From contig CAZOKP010000007.1 in assembly GCA_964580435.1 (NCBI GenBank), forward strand, positions 1 to 59,445: DNA of 59,445 nt, in the 5' to 3' direction. The DNA comes from CAZKEW01 sp964580435. GTDB taxonomy: Bacteria > Acidobacteriota > Aminicenantia > Aminicenantales > UBA8522. Numbering within the stretch: position 1 is the first letter of the stretch; each line of letters starts with the position of its first letter. The notes under the pieces were generated by a model that was not told the origin of the DNA, did not search any database, and was given only the letters and a program-made list of their open reading frames with translations. This document shows, piece after piece, positions 52,321 through 59,445 of the stretch. A program made the position numbers and the translations under genes.

Positions 52321-53928
52321 TTAGATCAAGGTCGTATCTTGAAACGTTCCGTAGACCTCTCTGAGGACATCTGAGATCTCTCCGAGCGTGCCTCTAGCTT
52401 CGACCGCAGCGATGATGGGAGGCATAAGGTTCTGGCCGGATTCCGCCGCTTTTTTCAGCGCGTCGAGCGCTTCTTTGGCTTTTTGAGATGACCTTTCCTT
52501 GCGCAGGCGGCGCAGCTTCTCTTTTTGGGCGCTCTCGAGTCTTTTGGGCGGAGAGTAGAGCCGAAATTGAATTTTTTCTCCTTTGGCAACATAGTCATTG
52601 AGTCCGACGACGACCTGCTCCCTTTTTTCCACTTTCTTTTGATACTTGAAGGCGCTTTCCTGGATCTCTCTCTGGACGTATCCTTCCTCGATGGCCTTAA
52701 ACATCCCGCCCATGTCTTCGATCTTTTTGAGATAATCCCAGACTCTTGCCTCGATTTCATTGGTCAGCGCTTCCAGGAAATAGGAGCCCCCTAAAGGGTC
52801 GACAGTGTCGGCGGCGCCGCTCTCGTAGGCGAGGATTTGCTGGGTTCGGAGGGCGATTTGGACGGATTCCTCGCTGGGAAGTGCCAGGGCTTCGTCCCGG
52901 GAATTGGTGTGGAGCGACTGCGTGCCGCCGAGAACCGCCGCCAGCGCCTGAAGCGTCACGCGGACGATGTTGTTCTCCGGCTGCTGGGCAGTCAGGGTGG
53001 CACCGCTCGTCTGGGTATGAAAGCGGAAAGCCCAGGACGCCGGATTTTTCGCCCTGAACTTTTGCTTCATCAGTTTGGCCCAGATCCGACGGGCCGCCCG
53101 GAACTTGGCGATTTCTTCGAAAAATTGATTGTGAGAAGCCAAGAAGAAAGAAAGCCGCGGTGCGAAAGAGTCCACGTTTAAACCTTCTTTGATGGCGGCG
53201 TCGATATAGGAAATGGCGTCTGCGAACGTGAAGGCCAGCTCTTGAACGGCCGTAGCTCCAGCCTCTCTGATATGATAGCCGCTGATGCTCATGGTGTTCC
53301 AGCGAGGAACACGTTTTTGGCAGAAGGAAAGAATATGGGCGATGATTTTGAGGGAGGCCTGGGGAGGATAGATATATGTCCCCCGGGCGATATATTCTTT
53401 GAGCAGGTCGTTTTGAATCGTCCCGGAGAGCTTTGACCAGGGGATTCGTCTCTTCCGGGCGATAGCCAGGTACATGGCCAGAATGATCGCCGCTGTTGCG
53501 TTTATGGTCATCGAGACGCTGACCTTGTCCAGGGGAATTCCTTTGAAGAGGGTCTCCATGTCGTGGATAGAATCGATGGCCACTCCCACCTTTCCCACCT
53601 CTCCCCGGGCTTGGGGATGGTCGGAATCCAGTCCCAGCTGGGTCGGGAGGTCGAACGCTACGCTCAACCCCGTCTGGCCTTGCCCAAGAAGGAAACGGTA
53701 GCGCCTGTTCGACTCCTCGGCCGTCCCGAATCCAGCATACTGGCGCATGGTCCAGAGTTTCCCGCGGAACATCGTGGGATGGATGCCGCGAGTGAAAGGG
53801 AATGCGCCCGGAGCCCCTAAATCTTTTTTCGGGTCGAAATGGGCCAGGTCCGAATGATCATAAACGGGTTTGATCTCGATTTCCGAGGACGTCAGGAATT
53901 TATCTTTTCTTTTTTTTCCCGGGGCCAT
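52321..53928 (-). CDS. methylmalonyl-CoA mutase, catalytic (large-chain N-terminal) subunit
   Basis: 535 residues. FPFTRGIHPTMFRGKLWTMRQYAGF is the classic substrate-barrel entry, with QGQTGLSVAFDLPTQLG, ISGYHIREAGATA and RFHTQTSGATLTAQQPENN following. The B12-binding domain (DxHxxG) is absent, so this is the split type that needs a separate small subunit, not found here. It interconverts succinyl-CoA and methylmalonyl-CoA in propionate metabolism. Isobutyryl-CoA mutase large chains look alike and cannot be ruled out. 12 nt downstream of enolase. Confidence 0.88.
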   Translation of the reverse strand: MAPGKKRKDKFLTSSEIEIKPVYDHSDLAHFDPKKDLGAPGAFPFTRGIHPTMFRGKLWTMRQYAGFGTAEESNRRYRFLLGQGQTGLSVAFDLPTQLGLDSDHPQARGEVGKVGVAIDSIHDMETLFKGIPLDKVSVSMTINATAAIILAMYLAIARKRRIPWSKLSGTIQNDLLKEYIARGTYIYPPQASLKIIAHILSFCQKRVPRWNTMSISGYHIREAGATAVQELAFTFADAISYIDAAIKEGLNVDSFAPRLSFFLASHNQFFEEIAKFRAARRIWAKLMKQKFRAKNPASWAFRFHTQTSGATLTAQQPENNIVRVTLQALAAVLGGTQSLHTNSRDEALALPSEESVQIALRTQQILAYESGAADTVDPLGGSYFLEALTNEIEARVWDYLKKIEDMGGMFKAIEEGYVQREIQESAFKYQKKVEKREQVVVGLNDYVAKGEKIQFRLYSPPKRLESAQKEKLRRLRKERSSQKAKEALDALKKAAESGQNLMPPIIAAVEARGTLGEISDVLREVYGTFQDTTLI

Positions 53929-53940
53929 GGCCCTAACTTG

Positions 53941-55233
53941 CTATAGGTAGCGCGCAAAGACCTCTTTTCCGGAGTAGGATCCTCTGGTTTTGAGTTCCTC
54001 CTCGATCTCCAAGAGCCGGTTGTATTTGGCCACGCGTTCGCTGCGACTCACAGAGCCGGTTTTGATCTGGCCGGAGCCGAGAGCGACGCTCAAGTCGGCG
54101 ATGAATGTATCCTCGGTCTCTCCGGAGCGGTGGGAGATCACCGTTGCATAGCCCCGGCGCTGGGCGAACCGGACCGTTTCTATCGTTTCTGTAAGAGTCC
54201 CGATCTGGTTCAGCTTGATGAGGATGGCATTGGCGACGCCCTTTTTGACTCCATCCCTTAGCCTCCCCAGGTTTGTGACAAAAATATCGTCTCCTACGAG
54301 CTGGATGTTCTTTCCCAGCACTGCTGTCAGTACTTTCCATCCCTTCCAGTCGTCTTCGGCCAGTCCGTCTTCGATGGAAATGATCGGATACTTGGCGACA
54401 AGGTTTTTATAAAACTCGATCATCTCGGCTGAAGTTTTTTTTGACCCGTCCGATTTTTTAAAGACATAGACGCTATCCTCAAACAGCTCCGAGGCGGCCA
54501 CGTCGAGGGCCAGAGAAATATCTTCTGCCGGCTTATACCCGGCCTGCACAACGCTCTCGAGGATGAGCTCAATGGCTTCTTCATCCGCTTTCAAGTTGGG
54601 GGCGAATCCTCCTTCGTCTCCTGCAGCGGTGCTGTAGCCCTTCTTTTTAAGAATCTTCTTCAGGTGATGAAAAACCTCGGTGGCTTTGCGGATGGCCTCA
54701 GAGAAAGAAGCGCATCCCGCAGGAACAATCATGAATTCCTGGATATTGAGGTTATTGTCGGCATGAGAGCCGCCGTTGAGGATATTGATCAACGGAACGG
54801 GAAGCTGGTAGGAGTCCGCTTTGCCCATGTATGCATAGAGGGGAGTCTTAAGGGCGCGGGAAGCCGCAGCGGCGGTGGCCATGGATACGGAAAGAATGGC
54901 GTTGGCGCCTAAATTGTTCTTCGCCGGCGTCCCGTCGAGCTCTATCAGCCGCCGGTCGATCTCTTTTTGACGGCGGGCATCCATCCCGACGATTTTGGGA
55001 GCGATGATGTCATTGACATTGGCGACCGCTTTGAGGACGCCTTTGCCGAGATAACGGGCCGGGTCGCCGTCGCGTAGCTCGAGGGCCTCATGGGTGCCGG
55101 TGGAAGCGCCCGAGGGCACGGAGGCGACGCCCACGGCTCCTCCCTGAAGTAAAACACGGGCTCTTATCGTAGGATTGCCGCGAGAGTCGAGAATCTCACT
55201 GGCTTGAATAGAAGATATGATCGTTTTCTTCAT
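53941..55233 (-). CDS. eno: enolase (phosphopyruvate hydratase)
   Basis: 430 residues, full length. Converts 2-phosphoglycerate to PEP; may also sit in the RNA degradosome. Signatures: SILDSRGNPT-type N-terminus (ASEILDSRGNPT), GGSHADNNLNIQEFM, GDEGGFAPN, SIEDGLAEDDW and the ILIKLNQIGTLTET stretch with the catalytic lysine, then SHRSGETEDTFIADL. All metal ligands appear present. Lies 62 bp downstream of the YtxH-like gene. Confidence 0.97.
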   Translation of the reverse strand: MKKTIISSIQASEILDSRGNPTIRARVLLQGGAVGVASVPSGASTGTHEALELRDGDPARYLGKGVLKAVANVNDIIAPKIVGMDARRQKEIDRRLIELDGTPAKNNLGANAILSVSMATAAAASRALKTPLYAYMGKADSYQLPVPLINILNGGSHADNNLNIQEFMIVPAGCASFSEAIRKATEVFHHLKKILKKKGYSTAAGDEGGFAPNLKADEEAIELILESVVQAGYKPAEDISLALDVAASELFEDSVYVFKKSDGSKKTSAEMIEFYKNLVAKYPIISIEDGLAEDDWKGWKVLTAVLGKNIQLVGDDIFVTNLGRLRDGVKKGVANAILIKLNQIGTLTETIETVRFAQRRGYATVISHRSGETEDTFIADLSVALGSGQIKTGSVSRSERVAKYNRLLEIEEELKTRGSYSGKEVFARYL

Positions 55234-55295
55234 TTTAGTTTTCTCCGCTTTGGGCTAAGAGCGAAGCCCGGCTGAAGACGGCTGGAGTCCTTGGC

Positions 55296-55610
55296 TCACT
55301 CAGCATCATGCCCCTGAGGGGGCTTTTGAGCAAACTCTTCCTTCTTTTTTTCGATGAATTCCTTGATGGCTTCGATGCCCTCGTGGGCTTTCTCTTTCAC
55401 CACCTGAATCCCTTTTTCCGCCTCTTTGGATATCTTTTCGTAGCTTTCCTTGGCCTTTTCCCCTGTTTTAATGGCCTGAGTTTTGATTTTCTCCCTGGTC
55501 TCTTTGCCGCTGGCGGGAGCAAAGAGAATGCCGAGGATAAAGCCCGTTGCCGCACCGATCAGAAAAGACACGGCCACTTCGACAGCGCTCGAGCCTTTGT
55601 TGTCACTCAT
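55296..55610 (-). CDS. YtxH-domain small membrane protein
   Basis: 104 residues. A Gly/Ala-rich membrane segment (VAVSFLIGAATGFILGILFAP, about 10-30) is followed by SGKETREKIK and an amphipathic Lys/Glu coiled coil. This is the YtxH layout (gas-vesicle GvpP-like); function poorly known, often envelope stress. It overlaps the upstream gene by 8 nt. Confidence 0.8.
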   Translation of the reverse strand: MSDNKGSSAVEVAVSFLIGAATGFILGILFAPASGKETREKIKTQAIKTGEKAKESYEKISKEAEKGIQVVKEKAHEGIEAIKEFIEKKKEEFAQKPPQGHDAE

Positions 55611-55971
55611 TTTTATTCTCCTTTCTTTTTCTCCATCTCTTCCAGAAGAACTTGAAGAGAGGGTAGATCACCGGCCAGTATCGCGTCGCCGGGTTCAAGA
55701 CACGCATGGTTAAGAAAACCGAGGCTTCGGAGAGATTGCGGACGGTCTTCTTGGACGCTTCCATGATCTGGCCCATATCATCCAGCTTTTCCCTGACGAC
55801 TTTCTCGAGTTCGTTCAGGTTCTCGATCAGTTTTCTCATCTCGGCCAGGGTCTTGACGCCTTCGGCCGCCGCCCTGCGGAGCTGGATGAGGAACATGACC
55901 AGAAAAACGACGGCCACAACGGCCGCAAAAGTGAGGATGATGAACAGCAGCTGATTGAGGGTGAGTGTCAT
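55603..55971 (-). CDS. DUF948-like small membrane protein
   Basis: 122 residues. One N-terminal helix (LLFIILTFAAVVAVVFLVMFLIQL), a heptad-like region with LAEMRKLIENLNELEKVV, and a basic C-terminus (FFWKRWRKRKE). Resembles DUF948 proteins, which commonly pair with YtxH genes as here. No catalytic residues seen. First gene of the series leading to enolase. Confidence 0.7.
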   Translation of the reverse strand: MTLTLNQLLFIILTFAAVVAVVFLVMFLIQLRRAAAEGVKTLAEMRKLIENLNELEKVVREKLDDMGQIMEASKKTVRNLSEASVFLTMRVLNPATRYWPVIYPLFKFFWKRWRKRKENKNE

Positions 55972-56024
55972 GTTCCCCTAAAAATAATACAAAAACGAGG
56001 TTTTGTCAATTTGTTGATGGACAC

Positions 56025-56630
56025 CTATTTCCAGAGGATCTTTTCGAGGTCGACGAGATGATACGCTTTTTCGATTTTCTGCAGGATTTCGGAATAGCGG
56101 TTCTCTTGGGACAGCGCCGCGGCTTTTTCCCATTCAGAAAAAAGCGGTGCACTCTGAAACTCGCATTTCTTGCGGGCAAGGCGGAGGAGCCCCCTCAGGG
56201 CCTGCCAGTGCGTCGCCATCACAAGCGCCAAAGCGGCAAAAAACACGTTCGGACCGGGCAGAAGCATGGCCAGACCGCTTAGCGGGAGGAGGAGTGTTTC
56301 GCCGATCAGCATGAGGAAGTGTTTGGACCTCTGCTTCTGCACAAAAAAGGAGAACTTTATTTTGATTCTTTTCTCGGACCGGCAGCCGGAATGACAGACT
56401 TGGATTGTCTCTTCCCCGATCTTTGAAACCCTGATGAACGCCTGCTCTTGACGGATGACCCTTTTCGGAAGGAGCAGGAGTTTTTCCTGGGCGCGCTTCC
56501 AGATTTCTTTAGTGCGGGAAACCTTGACACCGAGACCCTTTTCCGGCTCGGAAGAGAAGAATTTGTATCTGTGACGGTGATCCCTGATAAAAAAATACAT
56601 GGCAGAGTTATGAAATCTTATCATTTTCAT
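56025..56630 (-). CDS. uncharacterised membrane protein
   Basis: 201 residues from the ATG at 56630 (a second in-frame ATG at 56624). Basic N-terminal half with QVCHSGCRSEKRIKIKF. A hydrophobic pair (ETLLLPLSGLAMLLPGPNVFFAALALVM, about 120-150) comes next, then THWQALRGLLRL. The LPGPN...HWxALRGL pattern recalls the mitochondrial K+/H+ exchange-related family; that match is tentative. The open frame continues upstream to 57083, but that stretch lies in the permease gene and I regard it as shadow. 32 bp downstream of the permease gene. Confidence 0.5.
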   Translation of the reverse strand: MKMIRFHNSAMYFFIRDHRHRYKFFSSEPEKGLGVKVSRTKEIWKRAQEKLLLLPKRVIRQEQAFIRVSKIGEETIQVCHSGCRSEKRIKIKFSFFVQKQRSKHFLMLIGETLLLPLSGLAMLLPGPNVFFAALALVMATHWQALRGLLRLARKKCEFQSAPLFSEWEKAAALSQENRYSEILQKIEKAYHLVDLEKILWK

Positions 56631-56662
56631 TCTTGAGCTATCAAGGCCAACGGCGAGCCGGG

Positions 56663-57655
56663 CTATCTCCTCTGGTGCAGAAGATAGATAAAAAAGGGAG
56701 CGCCCACTGCCGCAGTGATAATACCGATCGGGAGCTCCGTGGGAGAGAGGAGCACGCGGGCCAGGAGGTCGCAGGCGACGAGAAATGCGCCGCCCGTGAT
56801 CGAGGAAAGGAGAAAGAGATATCTGTGGTCGGGACCGACGAGGATTCTCACCCAATGGGGGACGACCAGACCGACGAACCCGATAATTCCGCTCACCGAT
56901 ACTGAAATGGCGGCAAGAAGCGTGGCAATGACCAGGAATATTCTGCGCACCCATTCGACTGGACTCCCCAGAGACCGCGCCGCTTCGTCTCCCAGGACAA
57001 GAAGATTCATATCCTTGGCCAGCCATTGGGCCAGCCCAAGACAAACCAAAAAATAGGGAGCGACGGCAACGACTTGGGTCCAATCAGCTGCCGTGAAACT
57101 CCCGAGCAGCCAGAAGACGGCCTGCTCGAAGGAATCGGACCTGAGGAAGAGAAGAAAGGAGGTCAGGGAAGACGCCATGGCGCCGGCGGCTATTCCGGTC
57201 AAAAGAAGAGTCTCAACCTTAAAAACCGCTTTTTTCTGCGAAAGCAGATACACAGAGGAAACAAGGGCGAATCCCGAGGCGAAGGCGAAGAGGCTCTGGA
57301 TAGAAAAACCGAGGACAGCGGCCTGGAGGCCTAACGTGATGCAGAGGACGGCGCCTAAAGAAGCGCCGGAGGAGACCCCGACGACGAAGGGGTCCGCCAT
57401 GGAATTTTGAAAATAGCCCTGGAGGATGGCTCCGGCAAGCGATAGGCTTGCACCGACGAGAAAGGCGACGAGCGCTCGGCAGAGGCGAAGGTCCAGAAAA
57501 ATAGTCCGGTAGGTATTATCTTGGCGAAAGAGAAAATTCCAGAAATCGCGAGTATGGGTCGGCACGGCGCCGACCATGAGCGAAAGCCAGAAAAATGCCG
57601 CCAGGGAAACGAGGAGGGCGAGAGAGAAAAGGGCCCTTCTTTTCCTCACGGTCAT
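56663..57655 (-). CDS. FecCD/BtuC-type ABC transporter permease
   Basis: 330 residues, about nine to ten membrane helices. RLCRALVAFLVGASLSLAGAILQGYFQNSMADPFVVGVSSGASLG near the N-terminus is the classic FecCD opening. GIIGFVGLVVPHWVRILVGPDHR contains the coupling loop to the ATPase. Transports cobalamin or iron chelates. It overlaps the binding-protein gene by 4 nt. Substrate choice is argued under the binding protein. Confidence 0.92.
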   Translation of the reverse strand: MTVRKRRALFSLALLVSLAAFFWLSLMVGAVPTHTRDFWNFLFRQDNTYRTIFLDLRLCRALVAFLVGASLSLAGAILQGYFQNSMADPFVVGVSSGASLGAVLCITLGLQAAVLGFSIQSLFAFASGFALVSSVYLLSQKKAVFKVETLLLTGIAAGAMASSLTSFLLFLRSDSFEQAVFWLLGSFTAADWTQVVAVAPYFLVCLGLAQWLAKDMNLLVLGDEAARSLGSPVEWVRRIFLVIATLLAAISVSVSGIIGFVGLVVPHWVRILVGPDHRYLFLLSSITGGAFLVACDLLARVLLSPTELPIGIITAAVGAPFFIYLLHQRR

Positions 57656-58551
57656 TTTTGCATACTCAATTGCTGCGGGTGAAGAATGCGGGCTATCTCA
57701 AGGAGCGCATCCAGGAGCCGCGGCCCGAACCGGCTGGCGATGTCCTCATCGAGGAAGTGAATGTCTTTTTTTGCGATGGCCTTGACCATTTGAAGACGGG
57801 CATCAGCCAGCAATCCATCTTTGGCCCGAGAAAACTGGGCGGCATCCTTGACCATGATGATGATGACATCGGGGTTTTCGTGGATAAGTTGTTCCCGGCC
57901 GAGCTGCAGCCATTTTCTTGGTATCCCGCCGGCGATATTGATTCCTTTGGCCTTGAGCACAAGGTCATTGAGATAACTCTCCTGGCCGCATGTCCAGAGG
58001 CCCTGGCCGCGAAGCCAAAGGAAGACTCGAGGTTTTCCATCGACCGGGGTCAAAGCTTGCTCAACGTCCAGACCCTTTTTTTTCAGGGCGCCGAGCAGGC
58101 GCTCTGCCGGCTTTTCCTCCCGGGTCAGCCGGCCTATCTTTTCTATGGTCAGGAACAGGTCTTCGAGCGATTTCCCCGTGTCCAGGACGAACACGGGGAA
58201 ATGGAGATTCTTGAGCTTGGTTAATAGGTTTATCGGGTTCCCGCGAAAAGCGATGATCAGGTCGGGTTGAAGAGCCTGGATCCTTTCGAGGTTAGGGTCC
58301 ACCATTCCCCCGACCTTCTCCTTTTCCGCGGCTTGGGGAGGATAATCGCAAAAGCGCGTTACCCCGACCACTTTGTCGCCGAGTCCGAGAGCAAAGAGGA
58401 TTTCGGTGATGTTTGGCGCCAGGGAAATGATCCGCTGCGGCGGCGACCCGAGCGGAAAAGGAACGTGGAGGTCATCATATATAACTTGTCCCTTCTCTTG
58501 GGGAGAGACGGCCGCCGCGGCCATGAGCAACAAAAGAAAAACGCGGTGCAT
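57652..58551 (-). CDS. BtuF-like ABC transporter substrate-binding protein
   Basis: 299 residues. A short signal peptide (VFLLLLMAAAAVS) and a class III binding-protein fold follow. PQRIISLAPNITEILFALGLG and VVGVTRFCDYPPQA are close to BtuF-type vitamin B12 binders; siderophore binders usually differ at the second. No lipobox Cys. Placement 3 kb from a B12-dependent mutase supports cobalamin as the cargo, but iron or haem chelates remain possible. Confidence 0.82.
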   Translation of the reverse strand: MHRVFLLLLMAAAAVSPQEKGQVIYDDLHVPFPLGSPPQRIISLAPNITEILFALGLGDKVVGVTRFCDYPPQAAEKEKVGGMVDPNLERIQALQPDLIIAFRGNPINLLTKLKNLHFPVFVLDTGKSLEDLFLTIEKIGRLTREEKPAERLLGALKKKGLDVEQALTPVDGKPRVFLWLRGQGLWTCGQESYLNDLVLKAKGINIAGGIPRKWLQLGREQLIHENPDVIIIMVKDAAQFSRAKDGLLADARLQMVKAIAKKDIHFLDEDIASRFGPRLLDALLEIARILHPQQLSMQK

Positions 58552-58559
58552 CGTTCTGA

Positions 58560-59354
58560 CTATTTCTTTCCTTCTGGTCTTGGAACAAGGGAGATCTCTG
58601 GAAGTTTCGAATGGAGATTCTCCCTGATGTCCACATCGGCGTCGAAAACCTGTTTGATGTTCTCTCGCGTGATCAGGTCTCCGGGCGGGCCTTGAGAGTG
58701 GATTCTTCCGCCTTTGAGGAAAATAACTTTTTGGGAGTAGGGAATGACAAGGTTGATGTTGTGCTCGGCTGAGAGGATTGTTTTTCCCTGCTCCTTCTGG
58801 AGTCTCTCCAGAATCCGGAAGATTTCAACACCGTAGTTGATATCCAGATGGGAACTGGGCTCATCCAGGAAAAGAAGCGGCGCGTCCTGGGCCAGCGCCC
58901 TGGCGATCAAGACTCTCTGTCGCTCCCCTCCGCTCAGGTGGGCCATCTTCTTGTCTTGGAGATGGGAAACCTCGACCATGTCCAGGACTTCCTCGATGAT
59001 GCGGTTATCGGAGGAGGAGAGCCCGGCCAGCCTGGCCTGGTGCGCGTACCGGCCCATGGAGACGATCTCCAGGACGCTGAATTCGAAAGCGAGGTCGAAC
59101 ATTTGCGGAACGAAGGCAATCCTTAAGGCGATTTCGCGTCGTTTCAAACTGAAGAGGTCAGCGCCGGCCACCCTGATTTTTCCTGAAACGTCTTCGATAA
59201 GGCCCTGGAGTGCTTTGATCAGGGTGCTTTTTCCGGAACCGTTGGGACCGAGGATACAGACGAACTCGCCCTCCTCGAGGGAAAAGTCGATATCTTTTAT
59301 GACGGCTCCGTTGCCGTAGCCTGCACGAAGGTCCCTGACCTCAAGGATGGCCAT
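58560..59354 (-). CDS. BtuD/FecE-type ABC transporter ATPase
   Basis: 264 residues. Walker A GPNGSGKSTL, Q loop FVPQMFD, signature LSGGERQRVLIARAL, Walker B LLFLDEPSSHLD and the switch histidine in SAEHNIN. Powers the importer formed with the two genes that follow (ATPase, binding protein, permease; 8-nt gap then 4-nt overlap). First gene of the operon; its promoter is not evident in the 90 bp available upstream. Confidence 0.93.
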   Translation of the reverse strand: MAILEVRDLRAGYGNGAVIKDIDFSLEEGEFVCILGPNGSGKSTLIKALQGLIEDVSGKIRVAGADLFSLKRREIALRIAFVPQMFDLAFEFSVLEIVSMGRYAHQARLAGLSSSDNRIIEEVLDMVEVSHLQDKKMAHLSGGERQRVLIARALAQDAPLLFLDEPSSHLDINYGVEIFRILERLQKEQGKTILSAEHNINLVIPYSQKVIFLKGGRIHSQGPPGDLITRENIKQVFDADVDIRENLHSKLPEISLVPRPEGKK

Positions 59355-59445
59355 CGAATCGGGTTTTAATCCAATTTTTTTAAAAAATCAAGGCGAGGCT
59401 CGGGGTGTGGGCTCGAAGGCACGCGAATTTGCTCCCGGCGAGGCA
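59355..59445. other. window edge upstream of the ABC operon
   Basis: 91 bp. On the minus strand a short reading frame could run in from outside the window and end near 59370, so the end of another gene is possible. I see no complete riboswitch element or promoter. Confidence 0.3.

Noticed and set aside
56631..57083. Upstream half of the 352-residue frame ending at 56025
   Set aside because: It overlaps the FecCD permease gene and lacks any domain; the real start is probably the ATG at 56630.
59355..59445. Cobalamin riboswitch upstream of the ABC operon
   Set aside because: A GAGCAAAT string on the minus strand faintly recalls the B12 box, but the other conserved elements are not present in the bases available.

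Overview
The window is a stretch of chromosome from a Gram-negative, LPS-making bacterium with type IV pili. It carries lpxK, a late lipid A acyltransferase (lpxL family), gmhA, a UDP-xylose synthase and a pilBTCSR-pilA cluster driven by sigma-54. GC is moderately high except in one island. The gene mix (Deltaproteobacteria/Acidobacteriota-like pil order, many TPR-tailed membrane glycosyltransferases, B12-dependent methylmalonyl-CoA mutase) would suit Acidobacteriota or candidate phylum Aminicenantes. That placement is inference, because no rRNA or other phylogenetic marker was analysed.

Layout. (1) 1-535: a gene-free region holding copy 1 of a 162-bp dispersed repeat and a nested palindrome. 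(2) 536-8813, plus strand: S41 protease, then a tight housekeeping series rpiB, SHMT-like, purD, purE, mtaB, mutL. (3) 8920-9231, minus strand: tRNA-Pro(UGG) and tRNA-Arg(UCU) behind a clear sigma-70 promoter. (4) 9565-17781: pilB, pilT, pilC, pilS, pilR, then two pilin genes behind a consensus sigma-54 promoter, with a strong terminator between the pilins. (5) 17862-28377: a glycan cluster of four multi-membrane GT-C transferases (three with C-terminal helical/TPR-like tails), a GT2, a B12-type radical SAM enzyme and a methyltransferase. (6) 28507-29796: plsC and gmhA, followed by a palindromic element. (7) 29994-33770, minus: an aspartate aminotransferase fused to an HprK/PEPCK-like P-loop domain, and a flotillin.

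(8) 34278-43639 is a more A+T-rich defence island. It is one seven-gene operon: hsdM, a nucleotidyltransferase-like gene, a winged-helix gene, hsdS, a HEPN (DUF3644-like) gene, hsdR and a YgjP-type metallopeptidase. It lies between a 5'-truncated copy and an intact copy of the same GT2 gene, which share 169 bp at about 98% identity. (9) 43640-47925, minus: lpxK, lpxL, rph, uxs, GT2. (10) 48049-51941: lipoprotein, coiled-coil secreted protein, comEC. (11) 51942-52320: copy 2 of the 162-bp repeat. (12) 52321-55971, minus: two small membrane proteins, enolase, methylmalonyl-CoA mutase catalytic subunit. (13) 56025-59354, minus: a BtuCDF-type ABC importer and a small membrane protein.

The strongest novelty candidates are the expanded type I restriction operon, which combines a possible NTase/winged-helix pair with a HEPN RNase, the aminotransferase/HprK-like fusion protein, and the 162-bp repeat found twice.
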